A stretch of 32,440 bases of DNA from Actinomycetes bacterium (GTDB lineage: Bacteria; Actinomycetota; Acidimicrobiia; Acidimicrobiales; Acidimicrobiaceae): the NCBI GenBank assembly GCA_021826315.1, contig JAKAZZ010000030.1, forward strand, positions 1-32,440. Direction: 5' to 3'. Of the stretch, positions 7,145 through 14,662 are shown in pieces. How positions within the stretch are numbered: position 1 is the first letter of the stretch; every line of letters starts with the position of its first letter. The notes under the pieces were generated by a model. It was given only the letters and a program-made list of their open reading frames with translations, was not told where the DNA came from and did no database searches. A program made the translations under genes and the position numbers.

Positions 7145-7717
7145 GTGAAACCATCCCTAAAATTAATAGGCGCTGCCTCGGTCGGCTTTGTTGGAGTGAT
7201 TGTAATTCACGGGCCAGCACCGTCGACTCAAAACACCTCTTTAGTAAAGGCAAGCGCCCCATCCCAATCCCCGACGACTACTTCGGTCTCAGCTAACTCT
7301 GGGTCGACAACGACTACCGCGGCCTCAGCTAACTCTGGATCGACAACGACTACTGTCGCACCGGCTAATTCAGCATCAACCACAACGACAGTCGTTAATG
7401 CAACCACGACAACTACCGCTGCTCCTCAATCGATTTCAAATGCAACGATGATCGGTACCTTGGAAAATTACGGATACGGGCAGATGGCCGTAAAGGTGAC
7501 GATCACAAATAACAAAATCACCGATGTAAGCGTAGCTTCGCTTCAGACCGCCGAATCCTACTCTTTGCAGTTAGAGCAACAGGTAGTGCCTATCTTGAAG
7601 TCCGAGGTCCTCAAGGCCCAGAGCGCACAAATCATGGGGATCACCGGAGCCACCTACACCAGTGAGGCGTACGCCTATTCGCTCCAAAACGCCTTGACTA
7701 AACTCAAATTTAAATGA
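7145..7717 (+). CDS. Membrane-anchored extracytoplasmic FMN-binding domain protein
   Basis: The 190-residue protein has an N-terminal hydrophobic anchor or signal (about residues 5-22), a Ser/Thr-rich linker (about 33-95) built from repeats, and an FMN_bind domain (about 100-190). GITGATYTS near residues 165-173 matches the [S/T]GAT-x-[S/T] site to which ApbE attaches FMN through a phosphoester, here probably on Thr172. It would be a one-domain electron shuttle outside the cytoplasmic membrane, fed by the flavocytochrome encoded just upstream. The GTG start at 7145 has AGGA about 11 bases upstream. The apbE start overlaps this stop by 4 bases (ATGA), indicating translational coupling. Related domains occur in NqrC, RnfG and many flavinylated redox proteins; the short stand-alone form with a long linker is notable. 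Confidence 0.85.
   Translation: MKPSLKLIGAASVGFVGVIVIHGPAPSTQNTSLVKASAPSQSPTTTSVSANSGSTTTTAASANSGSTTTTVAPANSASTTTTVVNATTTTTAAPQSISNATMIGTLENYGYGQMAVKVTITNNKITDVSVASLQTAESYSLQLEQQVVPILKSEVLKAQSAQIMGITGATYTSEAYAYSLQNALTKLKFK
7289..7396 (+). repeat. Three imperfect 36-bp tandem repeats encoding the Ser/Thr linker
   Basis: Units at 7289-7324 and 7325-7360 differ at only a few positions, and a third, more diverged unit runs 7361-7396. Each encodes a 12-residue block of the type SANSGSTTTT plus two residues. They form a flexible, possibly glycosylated spacer that may vary in length between strains. Confidence 0.8.
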
Positions 7718-8460
7718 TCTCCTACGTTCACCATGCAATGGGTACCGCTTTTTCATTCTCAATCACGGATGACAAGGCTGCTAAGTCAAAGGTAGATAAA
7801 GCACTGTCGATGGCATGCTCGGAGATCGACTCCCAAGACAACCGATTCAGCCCATGGAAAAAGGAGAGCGAACTAAGCCTTTACAACCGGGGGGAGGTAA
7901 AAAACCCCTCGAAACTCTTCGTAGAGGTAATGGAGGAGTGCGAAAGAGCAAAGGCGATCACCGCTGGCTACTTTGACCCCTGGGCTTTGGGAGAGAAGTT
8001 CGATCCGACGGGATTAGTCAAGGGGTGGGCTGCGCAACGCGCCCTATCGATTCTACTTGAAGCCGGAATTGAGGGTGGGGTTGTGAACGCTGGCGGAGAC
8101 ATATGCGTCGTCCCGGGCCGCTCTTACCTAATCGGGGTACAAGACCCATTTAATTCGGGAGAAATCCTCGGGGCGATAGAAGTGACCGACGCGGTAGCCA
8201 CCTCCGGAAGCTACGAACGGGGCGACCACATCGTCAACGTTAAAGGTGACGCCATTACGACGGTAGCAGCAACCGTAAAGGGTAAGGACCTAACCCTCCT
8301 AGACGCACTCGCCACTGCACTCATAGCTGGTGGTCATGAGGTTCTCACCCTAATTTCAAAGATGGAAGATGTAGCAGCGATGATGGTAAAAATCGATGGA
8401 TCTATGCTCGCTACATCCAATTTTTCCTTCTCAAAAGGAGAAAGCACCCCGTCTGAATAA
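7714..8460 (+). CDS. apbE: FAD:protein FMN transferase (ApbE family)
   Basis: This 248-residue ApbE protein uses FAD to attach FMN covalently to a Thr/Ser of a target protein. Landmarks are the N-terminal MGTAFSFSI, SQDNRFSPW, the FAD/Mg-binding DPTGLVKGWAAQRA, VNAGGDICV, and ATSGSYERG with DGDHIV-like residues after it; the C-terminal DALATALIAGG carries the usual late Mg2+ Asp. It is shorter than the ~320-residue exported lipoprotein forms and has no signal peptide, so it appears to act in the cytoplasm, or is exported by an unrecognised route; this matters because its target acts outside. The ATG overlaps the stop of the FMN-binding gene by 4 bases, which makes that protein the obvious substrate. 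Confidence 0.9.
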   Translation: MISYVHHAMGTAFSFSITDDKAAKSKVDKALSMACSEIDSQDNRFSPWKKESELSLYNRGEVKNPSKLFVEVMEECERAKAITAGYFDPWALGEKFDPTGLVKGWAAQRALSILLEAGIEGGVVNAGGDICVVPGRSYLIGVQDPFNSGEILGAIEVTDAVATSGSYERGDHIVNVKGDAITTVAATVKGKDLTLLDALATALIAGGHEVLTLISKMEDVAAMMVKIDGSMLATSNFSFSKGESTPSE

Positions 8461-8800
8461 CATCTGCCCAATGGCGTTTACCGTTTAGGATCGAGCCCAA
8501 TTCAGCGACTGGCGCGACATGTGGTAGGTCAATAGTCACCACCAAATTCCTAATAATCCAAACCATCCAAGTACATACCCTTTGTCGTTACAGCCACAGA
8601 TATAAGCACTAAAATTTAACGATATAAGTCTGCGATGCGACCACTGGGGCAATTACGTTTGATCAGAACGAAGTTGACCCACGGAAAAATTTAATACCAA
8701 CCCCTACCACCACGATCATTACAGCAATATCATCCCTAACCTAATGCCAATTCCCTTTCAACGATGATAGGAAGTTGAGATCTCTTCGAGGTAAAGGGAG

Positions 8801-8838
8801 GTGGGAGAAGTCTAGAAGCAAGACCCACTTTTTACTTT
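8801..8838 (+). terminator. Candidate rho-independent terminator
   Basis: GTGG (8801-8804) pairs with CCAC (8825-8828) and GTCT (8810-8813) with AGAC (8821-8824), leaving a 5-base bulge and the loop AGAAGCA. TTTTTACTTTT follows directly. It lies 340 bases after apbE, so it may end a long 3' UTR or an unannotated small transcript. Confidence 0.4.
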
Positions 8839-8961
8839 TCGACACGATTTATTACTTTTTAAAGGCGGCAACTGTTCAAGTTGATCGAGATCGCATTGAC
8901 TAAAGAAGGTGACCCAATTGCGACCCTGTCCCATTCGTCAGCGTGGAGCAGTGCCTTCTTT

Positions 8962-8967
8962 TATAAT
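8962..8967 (+). promoter_or_regulatory. TATAAT box upstream of marC
   Basis: A perfect -10 consensus lies about 92 bases before the marC start. No convincing -35 box is seen at 17 bases. Confidence 0.35.
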
Positions 8968-9038
8968 TGTACTTCTGATTCACTTTTGCACTTATGCTGT
9001 TCGCGCCCTGAGCGCGTTTAGTGGCTGCATAACGACCC

Positions 9039-9058
9039 AGACTGGATGACCGCAGTCT
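9039..9058 (+). promoter_or_regulatory. Hairpin abutting the marC start codon
   Basis: AGACTG (9039-9044) and CAGTCT (9053-9058) form a 6-bp stem with an 8-base loop that ends exactly one base before the TTG start codon. No Shine-Dalgarno motif is present, so the hairpin occupies the ribosome-binding area and could hold translation low. Confidence 0.4.
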
Positions 9059-9658
9059 TTGGACATTAAATTCTTTACACAGGTTTTTGTAACCCTATTG
9101 GTGATCATGGACCCGCTCGGGAATGTCCCGATATTTCTGTCGCTAACCAAAAATGTCGCCCCAAAAGCTCAACGTCACCTAGCGCTACAGGCGGTTCTCG
9201 TTGCGGGTGCAGTAATTGCATCGTTTGCTCTGTTTGGCCAAGAGATCCTCTCATATTTAGGTATCTCGATTCCAGCGTTGCAAGGTTCAGGGGGGCTACT
9301 TCTTCTGTTGGTATCGCTAAAACTTCTAACCGGAGGTAGCGAAGAGCACGCTCAAGTAGACGATGTGTCCGTGGCTCTCGTACCTCTAGGTACGCCATTA
9401 ATAGCGGGTCCGGGTGCAATTGCTGCGACGATCGTCTTCGCCAAACAATCACATACCTTCGATCGATACTCTGCCATTGCGGCGGCACTTGTCCTCGTAC
9501 TTATTCTTCTATGGGTGACGCTTAGGTATTCATTAGCCTTAATACGCCTCCTCAAAGAGGGAGGAATAACATTGCTAACTAGGGTATTTGGGCTTCTACT
9601 CGCGGCGATTTCAGTTCAGCTAATCGCCCAATCGGTGCAAGGATTCGTCAAGGGCTAG
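9059..9658 (+). CDS. MarC-family integral membrane protein
   Basis: The 199-residue, six-helix membrane protein matches the MarC (UPF0056) family. The conserved N-terminal FVTLLVIMDPLGNVPIFLSLT, the central ALVPLGTPLIAGPGAIA and a C-terminal TRVFGLLLAAISVQLI are all in place, and the length is normal. The biochemical role of the family is not established; the name from multiple antibiotic resistance was later questioned. The TTG at 9059 is the likely start because the family's first helix begins right after it; the next ATG (at FVTLLVIMD) would cut that helix. It appears to be a single-gene unit, preceded by a leader with a TATAAT box and a hairpin touching the start codon. No partner gene is adjacent. 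Confidence 0.87.
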   Translation: MDIKFFTQVFVTLLVIMDPLGNVPIFLSLTKNVAPKAQRHLALQAVLVAGAVIASFALFGQEILSYLGISIPALQGSGGLLLLLVSLKLLTGGSEEHAQVDDVSVALVPLGTPLIAGPGAIAATIVFAKQSHTFDRYSAIAAALVLVLILLWVTLRYSLALIRLLKEGGITLLTRVFGLLLAAISVQLIAQSVQGFVKG

Positions 9659-9928
9659 ATCAACGTGCTATCGAATTTTGACCGTTGAGCGGACCCGAGA
9701 GATCAAAGTTAAGCTGAGTCGAAAAGATCAGTTAATGCCTAATTACCGAATTTACTCAAAGAACTAAGTGGCCCAAAATATTCCATGTAGCAAAGAGACT
9801 GGGCAAAGGTACTTAAACGAGAACCCCTCTAGCCCCAAGGGACCATACATAACGACGAGAGCGAACCTACCATTTTCAATATGACGCACTTTAATCGCTA
9901 CTGAAGTGGTGATTAGCTAGGTGGTGAC
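9659..9928. other. Intergenic region between marC and asd
   Basis: No gene is supported in this stretch. A weak CAACG/CGTTG pair lies just after the marC stop. Apart from the asd terminator at its right end I see nothing structured. Confidence 0.5.
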
Positions 9929-9967
9929 AAAAGATAGCGGTAGGCGAAGCAATCGCCTACCGCTATC
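9929..9967 (-). terminator. Rho-independent terminator of the lysC-asd operon
   Basis: GATAGCGGTAGGCGA (9933-9947) and its exact complement (9953-9967) form a 15-bp stem with the loop AGCAA. On the minus strand the stem starts 3 bases after the asd stop and is followed by TTTTGT. Confidence 0.9.
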
Positions 9968-9970
9968 TGC

Positions 9971-10996
9971 CTATCGTGCTACGATGCCCATCTCAATCAG
10001 GGCTTCGGCGATCTGAATCGTATTCAGAGCAGCACCTTTTCGTAAGTTATCCCCTGAGATAAAGAGGGCTAGCCCGTTTTCGACGCTCTCATCTCTACGA
10101 ATTCGTCCAACGATCGATGGGTCAATTCCAGCTGCCTTGAGTGGCGTCGGGATGTTATCAATAATCACTGACGGAGCTTCAGCAATTACTTGACGGAGCT
10201 TTTCGATCTCAAATGGCCTCTCGAGCTCTAAGTTCAAAGCGATAGAGTGACCTGTAAATACGGGGACTCTTACGCAAGTGGTCGCGACTCTTAACTCAGG
10301 TAGCTCGAGAATCTTTCTGCTCTCATCACGGAATTTATGCTCTTCATTGGTTTCATCGTCGACCAATGATCCTGCAAGGGGGATAACGTTTCCTGCTATC
10401 GGCTCGAGAAAGGCCTTTGGATCACCCAAGTCAACGCTAGATCCGTCAAACGTTAGCTTGGAGATCGCATCGCCAGCACGCTGAATTTGGCCTGCCAACT
10501 CCTCAACTCCTGCGATGCCAGCACCTGAGACAGCTTGGTATGTGGAGGCGACCACTCGCTTTAGGCCATAAGCCATAGCGATCGCCTTCATCGGGGACAT
10601 GCATACCATCGTGGTGCAATTTGGGTTAGCTACAATCCCCAGAGGTATGTTTGTGAGGGCGTGGCTATTTACTTCAGGAACGACGAGAGGTACTTGATCG
10701 TTCATTCGCCATGCCGACGAGTTATCGATCACGATTGCGCCAGCGGCAGCCACCTTCGGTGCGAGCACCTTGGAGGCCGTAGCCCCATTAGAAAAGAGAG
10801 CTACATCGATTCCAGAGAAGTCCGCTATCTCAGAGTCCTCAACTACGACGTCTCGACCCATGAAAGTAAGGGTCTTTCCAGCAGATCGAGCTGTTGCGAA
10901 GAAACGGACTTGATCGATTGGGAACGACCTCTGCTCGAGGATGGCCCTCATTACAACTCCAACTTGGCCCGTGGCACCAAAGATTCCTAGGTTCAC
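9971..10996 (-). CDS. asd: Aspartate-semialdehyde dehydrogenase
   Basis: The 341-residue cytoplasmic enzyme reduces L-aspartyl-4-phosphate to aspartate semialdehyde with NADPH, the step after aspartate kinase on the way to lysine/diaminopimelate, threonine and methionine. It shows the Rossmann loop GIFGATGQVG at the N-terminus, the active-site Cys127 in NPNCTT, the substrate-binding VSGAGIAGVEEL, the catalytic-His region RVPVFTGHS, and a C-terminal GAALNTIQIAEAL. Length is typical of the Gram-positive type. The GTG at 10996 has a GGAG about 10 bases upstream. It follows lysC by 32 bases on the minus strand, and a strong terminator lies right behind its stop, so the two genes are one transcription unit. 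Confidence 0.96.
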   Translation of the reverse strand: MNLGIFGATGQVGVVMRAILEQRSFPIDQVRFFATARSAGKTLTFMGRDVVVEDSEIADFSGIDVALFSNGATASKVLAPKVAAAGAIVIDNSSAWRMNDQVPLVVPEVNSHALTNIPLGIVANPNCTTMVCMSPMKAIAMAYGLKRVVASTYQAVSGAGIAGVEELAGQIQRAGDAISKLTFDGSSVDLGDPKAFLEPIAGNVIPLAGSLVDDETNEEHKFRDESRKILELPELRVATTCVRVPVFTGHSIALNLELERPFEIEKLRQVIAEAPSVIIDNIPTPLKAAGIDPSIVGRIRRDESVENGLALFISGDNLRKGAALNTIQIAEALIEMGIVAR

Positions 10997-11028
10997 GACT
11001 TAGAACTCCATTCAAAATAAAAATTTAT

Positions 11029-12237
11029 CTAAAGCTCAAAGGCTTCATGCAAGAGTCGAACGGCATCTTCTACGTCTTCTTGACGAACCACACAAGAGAT
11101 TCGAATTGCAGAGGTCGAGATCATCTCGATGTTGATTCCACCCTTTGCCATCGTCTCAAACATCGTTGCGGTTATTCCGGGGTGGCTCTTCATACCAGCA
11201 CCGATCAACGATACGCGTCCAATCCCTGAATCCGCATAGGCAGTTCCAGCACCGACCTCACTAGCGATCTCTTGAGTAACTGAAAGAGCCGCGCTTAGAT
11301 CGATCTGGGGGACTGTAAAGGAGATGTCTGTTGTACCACCGTGAGATACATTTTGAACGATCATGTCGACATTGACGTTACGATTGGCGATCTCACGAAA
11401 GACTCGGGCTGCGATGCCTGGTTTGTCTGGAACACCTGTAATAGTGACCTTGGCCTCGCTTGTGTCATGACTGATAGCAGAGACTACTGCCTGCTCCATC
11501 GTTTCATCCTCCTCTTGAACGGAAGTTCCGGGCTCCCAAGTAAAACTCGACCTAACTTGTAGTGGCACCGAAAAGTTCCGGGCAAACTCAACTGAACGAA
11601 GAGCAAGGACCCTTCCGCCTGAGGCAGCAAGCTCAAGCATCTCCTCGAAAGAGATCTTCGATATCTTTCGCGCATTCGGTACGACTCGTGGATCCGCGGT
11701 AAATACCCCAGGTACGTCGGTATAGATCTCGCAGAGCTGGGCCTTCAAGGCTGCAGCTAACGCCACCGCTGTAGTGTCAGAGCCGCCCCTGCCCAATGTG
11801 GTAACGTCGCGCTCAGTTGACACACCTTGGAATCCAGCAACCACCGGAACCTTGCCGGCTTCGAGGGCTTCGAAGAGTCGATCGGGGCGAATGTCAAGGA
11901 TCTTCGCTTTGGTGTGATCGGTGTCTGTGATAATGCCAGCCTGCGAGCCAGTAAATGATGCCGCAGCGACACCGCGATCGGCAAGTGCCATACAAAGGAG
12001 GGCCATGGAGATACGCTCACCTGCTGTGAGTAGCATGTCCATTTCGCGGCCGGGATGCGTCTTTGAAACATCGTTGGCAAGACGGATAAGGTTATCGGTA
12101 GTCTTTCCCATCGCCGATACCACCGCCACAACTTGATCGCCCTTTCGCACAGTACGTGCGATATGGTCGGCGACAGCTTGTATGCGATCGGCGTCGCCGA
12201 CTGAGGTTCCACCAAACTTTTGAACAATTAAAGCCAC
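11029..12237 (-). CDS. lysC: Aspartate kinase with two ACT domains
   Basis: The 402-residue enzyme phosphorylates L-aspartate, the entry reaction of the aspartate family pathway. The kinase domain (about 1-245) shows KFGGTS at residues 7-12, VVSAMGKTTD, the aspartate-site LLTAGERISMALL, FQGVSTERDVTTLGRGGSDTTA and the nucleotide-site EIYTDVPGVFTADPR. Two ACT domains follow (about 260-400), with TGVPDKPGIAARVF and GAGMKSHPGITATMF, the effector sites through which lysine and threonine usually inhibit the enzyme. Actinobacterial genes of this type often also make a beta subunit from an internal start; whether this happens here is not visible. The GTG start has no ribosome site, but TAGTTT ends 6 bases upstream, in line with a leaderless transcript. 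asd follows in the same operon. Confidence 0.96.
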   Translation of the reverse strand: MALIVQKFGGTSVGDADRIQAVADHIARTVRKGDQVVAVVSAMGKTTDNLIRLANDVSKTHPGREMDMLLTAGERISMALLCMALADRGVAAASFTGSQAGIITDTDHTKAKILDIRPDRLFEALEAGKVPVVAGFQGVSTERDVTTLGRGGSDTTAVALAAALKAQLCEIYTDVPGVFTADPRVVPNARKISKISFEEMLELAASGGRVLALRSVEFARNFSVPLQVRSSFTWEPGTSVQEEDETMEQAVVSAISHDTSEAKVTITGVPDKPGIAARVFREIANRNVNVDMIVQNVSHGGTTDISFTVPQIDLSAALSVTQEIASEVGAGTAYADSGIGRVSLIGAGMKSHPGITATMFETMAKGGINIEMISTSAIRISCVVRQEDVEDAVRLLHEAFEL

Positions 12238-12243
12238 GTTAAC

Positions 12244-12249
12244 AAACTA
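12244..12249 (-). promoter_or_regulatory. Possible leaderless -10 box of lysC
   Basis: On the minus strand TAGTTT is followed by exactly 6 bases and the GTG start codon. The box is A+T-rich and imperfect, so it supports the leaderless layout only weakly. Confidence 0.3.
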
Positions 12250-12392
12250 ATAGTCGAGACCACCTATACCCACGTGACGATGGGGTGACAGGCGTCGATA
12301 TTTTCCAACTCGACCCAGCCAAAATCGACAATTACGTGCGTTTGAGGACAACTTTGACACTTTAATTTCAAAGTCGACTATTTTAGTTCTTT

Positions 12393-13205
12393 GTGCCAAG
12401 TGCTAAAAGAGAACGAATTAGGGCTAATCAAGCCAAGAAGCGAGCGGCAGAGATGGCCGTCGTGAAGAAGAAAAATAGAGTCAAGAAGTCGATCTACGGT
12501 GCCGTTGGAGCCGTGCTCGTCGTTGGCGCCATCTACCTCGTGTCGAGGCCGAGTTCGACCAAATCGTCGTCTACCTCGGCCACGTCTACGACATCGGGGG
12601 CCGCAGCAGCTACAACCACTACTGCCGCAGCGACTACGACTACTGCAGCAGCTCAAGCCCTTCCCTGTCCCCCGGCTACGGGTTCAACGACTCGAGTAAC
12701 AAAGTTTCCTGCAGCGCCACCGATGTGTATCACGCCATCTGCTACGTACACTGCGACCGTTACAACAGACGTTGGAGCCTTCACAATATCGCTGAACTCC
12801 TCAATTGAGCCAAAGACAGTTAACAACTTTGTCTACCTAGCTCGGTATCACTACTTCGACGGAATTACCTTCCACAGAGTTATACCCGGGTTCGTAGTCC
12901 AAGGTGGAGATCCTACCGGCACCGGAACTGGCGGACCAGGTTACGAATTTGCTGACGAGCTACCAGCAGGACAAAGCTACAAGATCGGCACCGTTGCTAT
13001 GGCAAATTCCGGACCTAACACGAACGGAAGCCAGTTCTTCATCGTGGTCGGTCAAAGCGGCACTAGCTTGCCATATCAGTACTCGATCTTCGGTACAGTC
13101 ACATCGGGAATGAACGTCGTACAAAAGATTGCAGCAGATGGTAGCCAATCGGGTACTCCGACCGTCTTACACAAGATGCTCTCGGTAACAATCACTGGTC
13201 CGTAG
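12393..13205 (+). CDS. Membrane-anchored cyclophilin-type peptidyl-prolyl isomerase
   Basis: This 270-residue protein has a very basic cytoplasmic start (residues 1-32), one transmembrane helix (about 33-50), a Ser/Thr/Ala-rich linker (about 52-90) and an extracytoplasmic cyclophilin domain (about 110-270). The domain carries TFHRVIPGFVVQGGDPTGTGTGGPGYEF, GTVAMANSGPNTNGSQFFI and YSIFGTVTSGMNVV: the catalytic Arg in FHR, the Gln of VQGGD and the GSQFF Phe are intact, so it should be active in folding exported proteins. The start is a GTG with no ribosome site; TATTTT ends 8 bases upstream. A second, soluble cyclophilin gene follows after 63 bases and shares long nearly identical DNA stretches with it, so the pair arose by tandem duplication. 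Confidence 0.92.
   Translation: MPSAKRERIRANQAKKRAAEMAVVKKKNRVKKSIYGAVGAVLVVGAIYLVSRPSSTKSSSTSATSTTSGAAAATTTTAAATTTTAAAQALPCPPATGSTTRVTKFPAAPPMCITPSATYTATVTTDVGAFTISLNSSIEPKTVNNFVYLARYHYFDGITFHRVIPGFVVQGGDPTGTGTGGPGYEFADELPAGQSYKIGTVAMANSGPNTNGSQFFIVVGQSGTSLPYQYSIFGTVTSGMNVVQKIAADGSQSGTPTVLHKMLSVTITGP
12819..12855 (+). repeat. 37-bp segment identical in both cyclophilin genes (copy 1)
   Basis: Bases 12819-12855 and 13458-13494 are identical over 37 positions, third codon positions included, and the match extends 8 more bases leftward with one mismatch. It encodes the VNNFVYLARYHY part of the cyclophilin fold. A second identical run covers AACGGAAGCCAGTTCTTCAT in each gene. Confidence 0.85.
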
Positions 13206-13268
13206 CATCTCGACCACTGACATCGTGGAAATTCAAACACAAGCTCATAGTATTGAGGTTAGACAAAA

Positions 13269-13844
13269 ATGTTGGGAAAGAAGGGGAAGCGTAATCCCAT
13301 GGAATGTCCAAAAGTAGACGGCTCAAGCCCTAAAATACAAAGCTTTCCGGCCGAACCACCAATGTGTATCGACCCAGAGAAGAGATATTCGGCCAAGTTC
13401 TCTACATCTAAGGGAGAGTTCGTAATAGCACTCGATGCTATCAAAGCCCCAAAGACGGTTAACAACTTTGTCTACCTAGCTCGGTATCACTACTATGAGG
13501 GCGTAGTCTTCCACAGAATCATCCCTGGTTTCGTTGCACAAGGTGGAGATCCAACTGGGACTGGCGCAGGTGGTCCAGGTTATCGATTTGAAGACGAACT
13601 ACCCAGGACTGGTCAATACCAACTTGGATCTATCGCGATGGCAAATGCTGGCCCAAACACCAACGGAAGCCAGTTCTTCATCATCACGGGCCCAAATGGC
13701 GTAGCGCTTCCACCTCTCTATAGTCTCTTTGGTCAAGTTGTAACTGGCATGAATGTCGTTACCGAAATCGAATCGGTCGGTACCAGTAACGGAAAACCCC
13801 GCGAACAGGTAACCATCGACTCTGTAACAATCACCGAAGAGTAG
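13269..13844 (+). CDS. Cyclophilin-type peptidyl-prolyl isomerase, short paralogue
   Basis: This 191-residue cyclophilin lies 63 bases downstream of the anchored paralogue. It lacks the transmembrane helix and linker and begins with a short basic tail, so it should act in the cytoplasm. The active-site strings VFHRIIPGFVAQGGDPTG, GSIAMANAGPNTNGSQFFI and YSLFGQVVTGMNVV are complete. Both paralogues share the motif FPAxPPMCI before the domain, which suggests that the duplicated unit began there. The ATG has GAGG about 11 bases upstream, and a strong hairpin terminator follows the stop by 18 bases. Unlike the first gene it uses a normal ribosome site and could be translated from a shared mRNA. 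Confidence 0.92.
   Translation: MLGKKGKRNPMECPKVDGSSPKIQSFPAEPPMCIDPEKRYSAKFSTSKGEFVIALDAIKAPKTVNNFVYLARYHYYEGVVFHRIIPGFVAQGGDPTGTGAGGPGYRFEDELPRTGQYQLGSIAMANAGPNTNGSQFFIITGPNGVALPPLYSLFGQVVTGMNVVTEIESVGTSNGKPREQVTIDSVTITEE
13458..13494 (+). repeat. 37-bp segment identical in both cyclophilin genes (copy 2)
   Basis: Partner of the identical segment at 12819-12855. Identity at synonymous sites within an otherwise diverged pair points to recent duplication or gene conversion. Confidence 0.85.
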
Positions 13845-13862
13845 AAGTTATAAGAATTAAAG

Positions 13863-13899
13863 AAATACCCCCGCACGAATCACGAGCGGGGGTATTTTT
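13863..13899. terminator. Bidirectional terminator between cyclophilin and peptidase genes
   Basis: AAATACCCCCGC (13863-13874) and GCGGGGGTATTT (13886-13897) form a perfect 12-bp stem around an 11-base loop. The plus strand continues with T residues and the minus strand has a matching A/T end. It sits between two convergent genes and can serve both. Confidence 0.9.
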
Positions 13900-13901
13900 A
13901 T

Positions 13902-14591
13902 TTAAACCTCTACGTGAAACTCGAGATCGTCGATTCCTACTGGAGATCCATCAAAGTATGCCTCGAACTCGCCACTTCCAACCAACTCAAACTTTCCGTT
14001 TGGGGTTCGATAAAGGAGATTCGCTTCGTCGACACCGACGGTAACAAATTGAGCACCCTCAAGGTAGTGTGTCCGCTCACGCTTCTCGCTCGACCATTGA
14101 GAGTAGTGGGGGATAAATGCGACCTTTTTCAATAGCCCAAGGCCAACCGTAAAAGCTCCGCCACGTGGATCTACCATCGGATCTGTGAGAACCATGCCAC
14201 CCGCACTCGAACCTACGATCGTAGCACCGTCTTTCCAAGCAGAAACGATGGCATCAAGAGCTGGTGACTGCCACAGAACGGACCTTAGGTGGTGAGGCGA
14301 ACCTCCACCTAAGTAGATAAAACGAGAGGCTGCGAGCTTAGATAACCACTTTTCGTCGGATGCGTCACTACGACTCAAGATCATGATCGGATCGACCTTG
14401 GCGTCCAACTTCTCGAAGTGGCCCCTTGCGGTTTCAATCGCCATATCCGGATACTCATAGGCTGCCGCGGTGGGAAGCACAGATACTACATCCGTCTTTG
14501 AAGCCTCTAAGAGCATCCCGTCGAAGGTGCAACTAGGTGTCCACTCGGCACCTCCAACTAAACCTATTAGACCTCTCAAGGGCTGTGTCAT
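13902..14591 (-). CDS. Peptidase S51-like serine peptidase (dipeptidase E/cyanophycinase fold)
   Basis: The 229-residue cytoplasmic protein shows the class I glutamine-amidotransferase-like fold of the S51 family. The nucleophile elbow is GSSAGGMVL near residue 130, preceded by FIYLGGGSPHHLRSVL, a strand-turn typical of the family, and followed by a conserved AFIPHYSQW. S51 enzymes include aspartyl dipeptidase (PepE) and cyanophycinase; the length suits the PepE-like group, and substrate is not predictable. It is convergent with the second cyclophilin gene and shares a terminator with it. The ATG at 14591 lies about 70 bases from the start of the divergent ABM gene, so the two promoters share a short region. 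Confidence 0.8.
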   Translation of the reverse strand: MTQPLRGLIGLVGGAEWTPSCTFDGMLLEASKTDVVSVLPTAAAYEYPDMAIETARGHFEKLDAKVDPIMILSRSDASDEKWLSKLAASRFIYLGGGSPHHLRSVLWQSPALDAIVSAWKDGATIVGSSAGGMVLTDPMVDPRGGAFTVGLGLLKKVAFIPHYSQWSSEKRERTHYLEGAQFVTVGVDEANLLYRTPNGKFELVGSGEFEAYFDGSPVGIDDLEFHVEV

Positions 14592-14647
14592 GCTTACCTT
14601 TCCGCACTCGCTTACCCTTCAATCATAGGTCGGCCGTCATTGCTCTA

Positions 14648-14653
14648 TATAAA
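14648..14653 (+). promoter_or_regulatory. -10 box of the ABM-domain gene
   Basis: TATAAA (within TATATAAAAT) ends 9 bases before the ATG at 14663, and no ribosome-binding motif lies between. A leaderless or near-leaderless mRNA is likely. Confidence 0.45.
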
Positions 14654-14662
14654 ATCACAACT

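Larger units (their letters stand above)
8461..9058. other. Intergenic region between apbE and marC
   Basis: About 600 bases with no supported gene. It contains two TATAAG boxes (8601-8606 and 8623-8628), a hairpin followed by T-rich sequence (8801-8833), a TATAAT box (8962-8967) that could drive marC with a leader of about 85 bases, and small hairpins in that leader. Confidence 0.6.

Noticed and set aside
12378-12656. Cys/Arg-rich minus-strand frame opposite the anchored cyclophilin
   Set aside because: It is the antisense of the Thr/Ala-rich linker codons and low in complexity; the plus-strand gene is well supported.
14537-14662. Upstream extension of the ABM-domain gene
   Set aside because: It overlaps the divergent peptidase start and encodes no part of the ABM fold; a -10 box lies just before the internal ATG.
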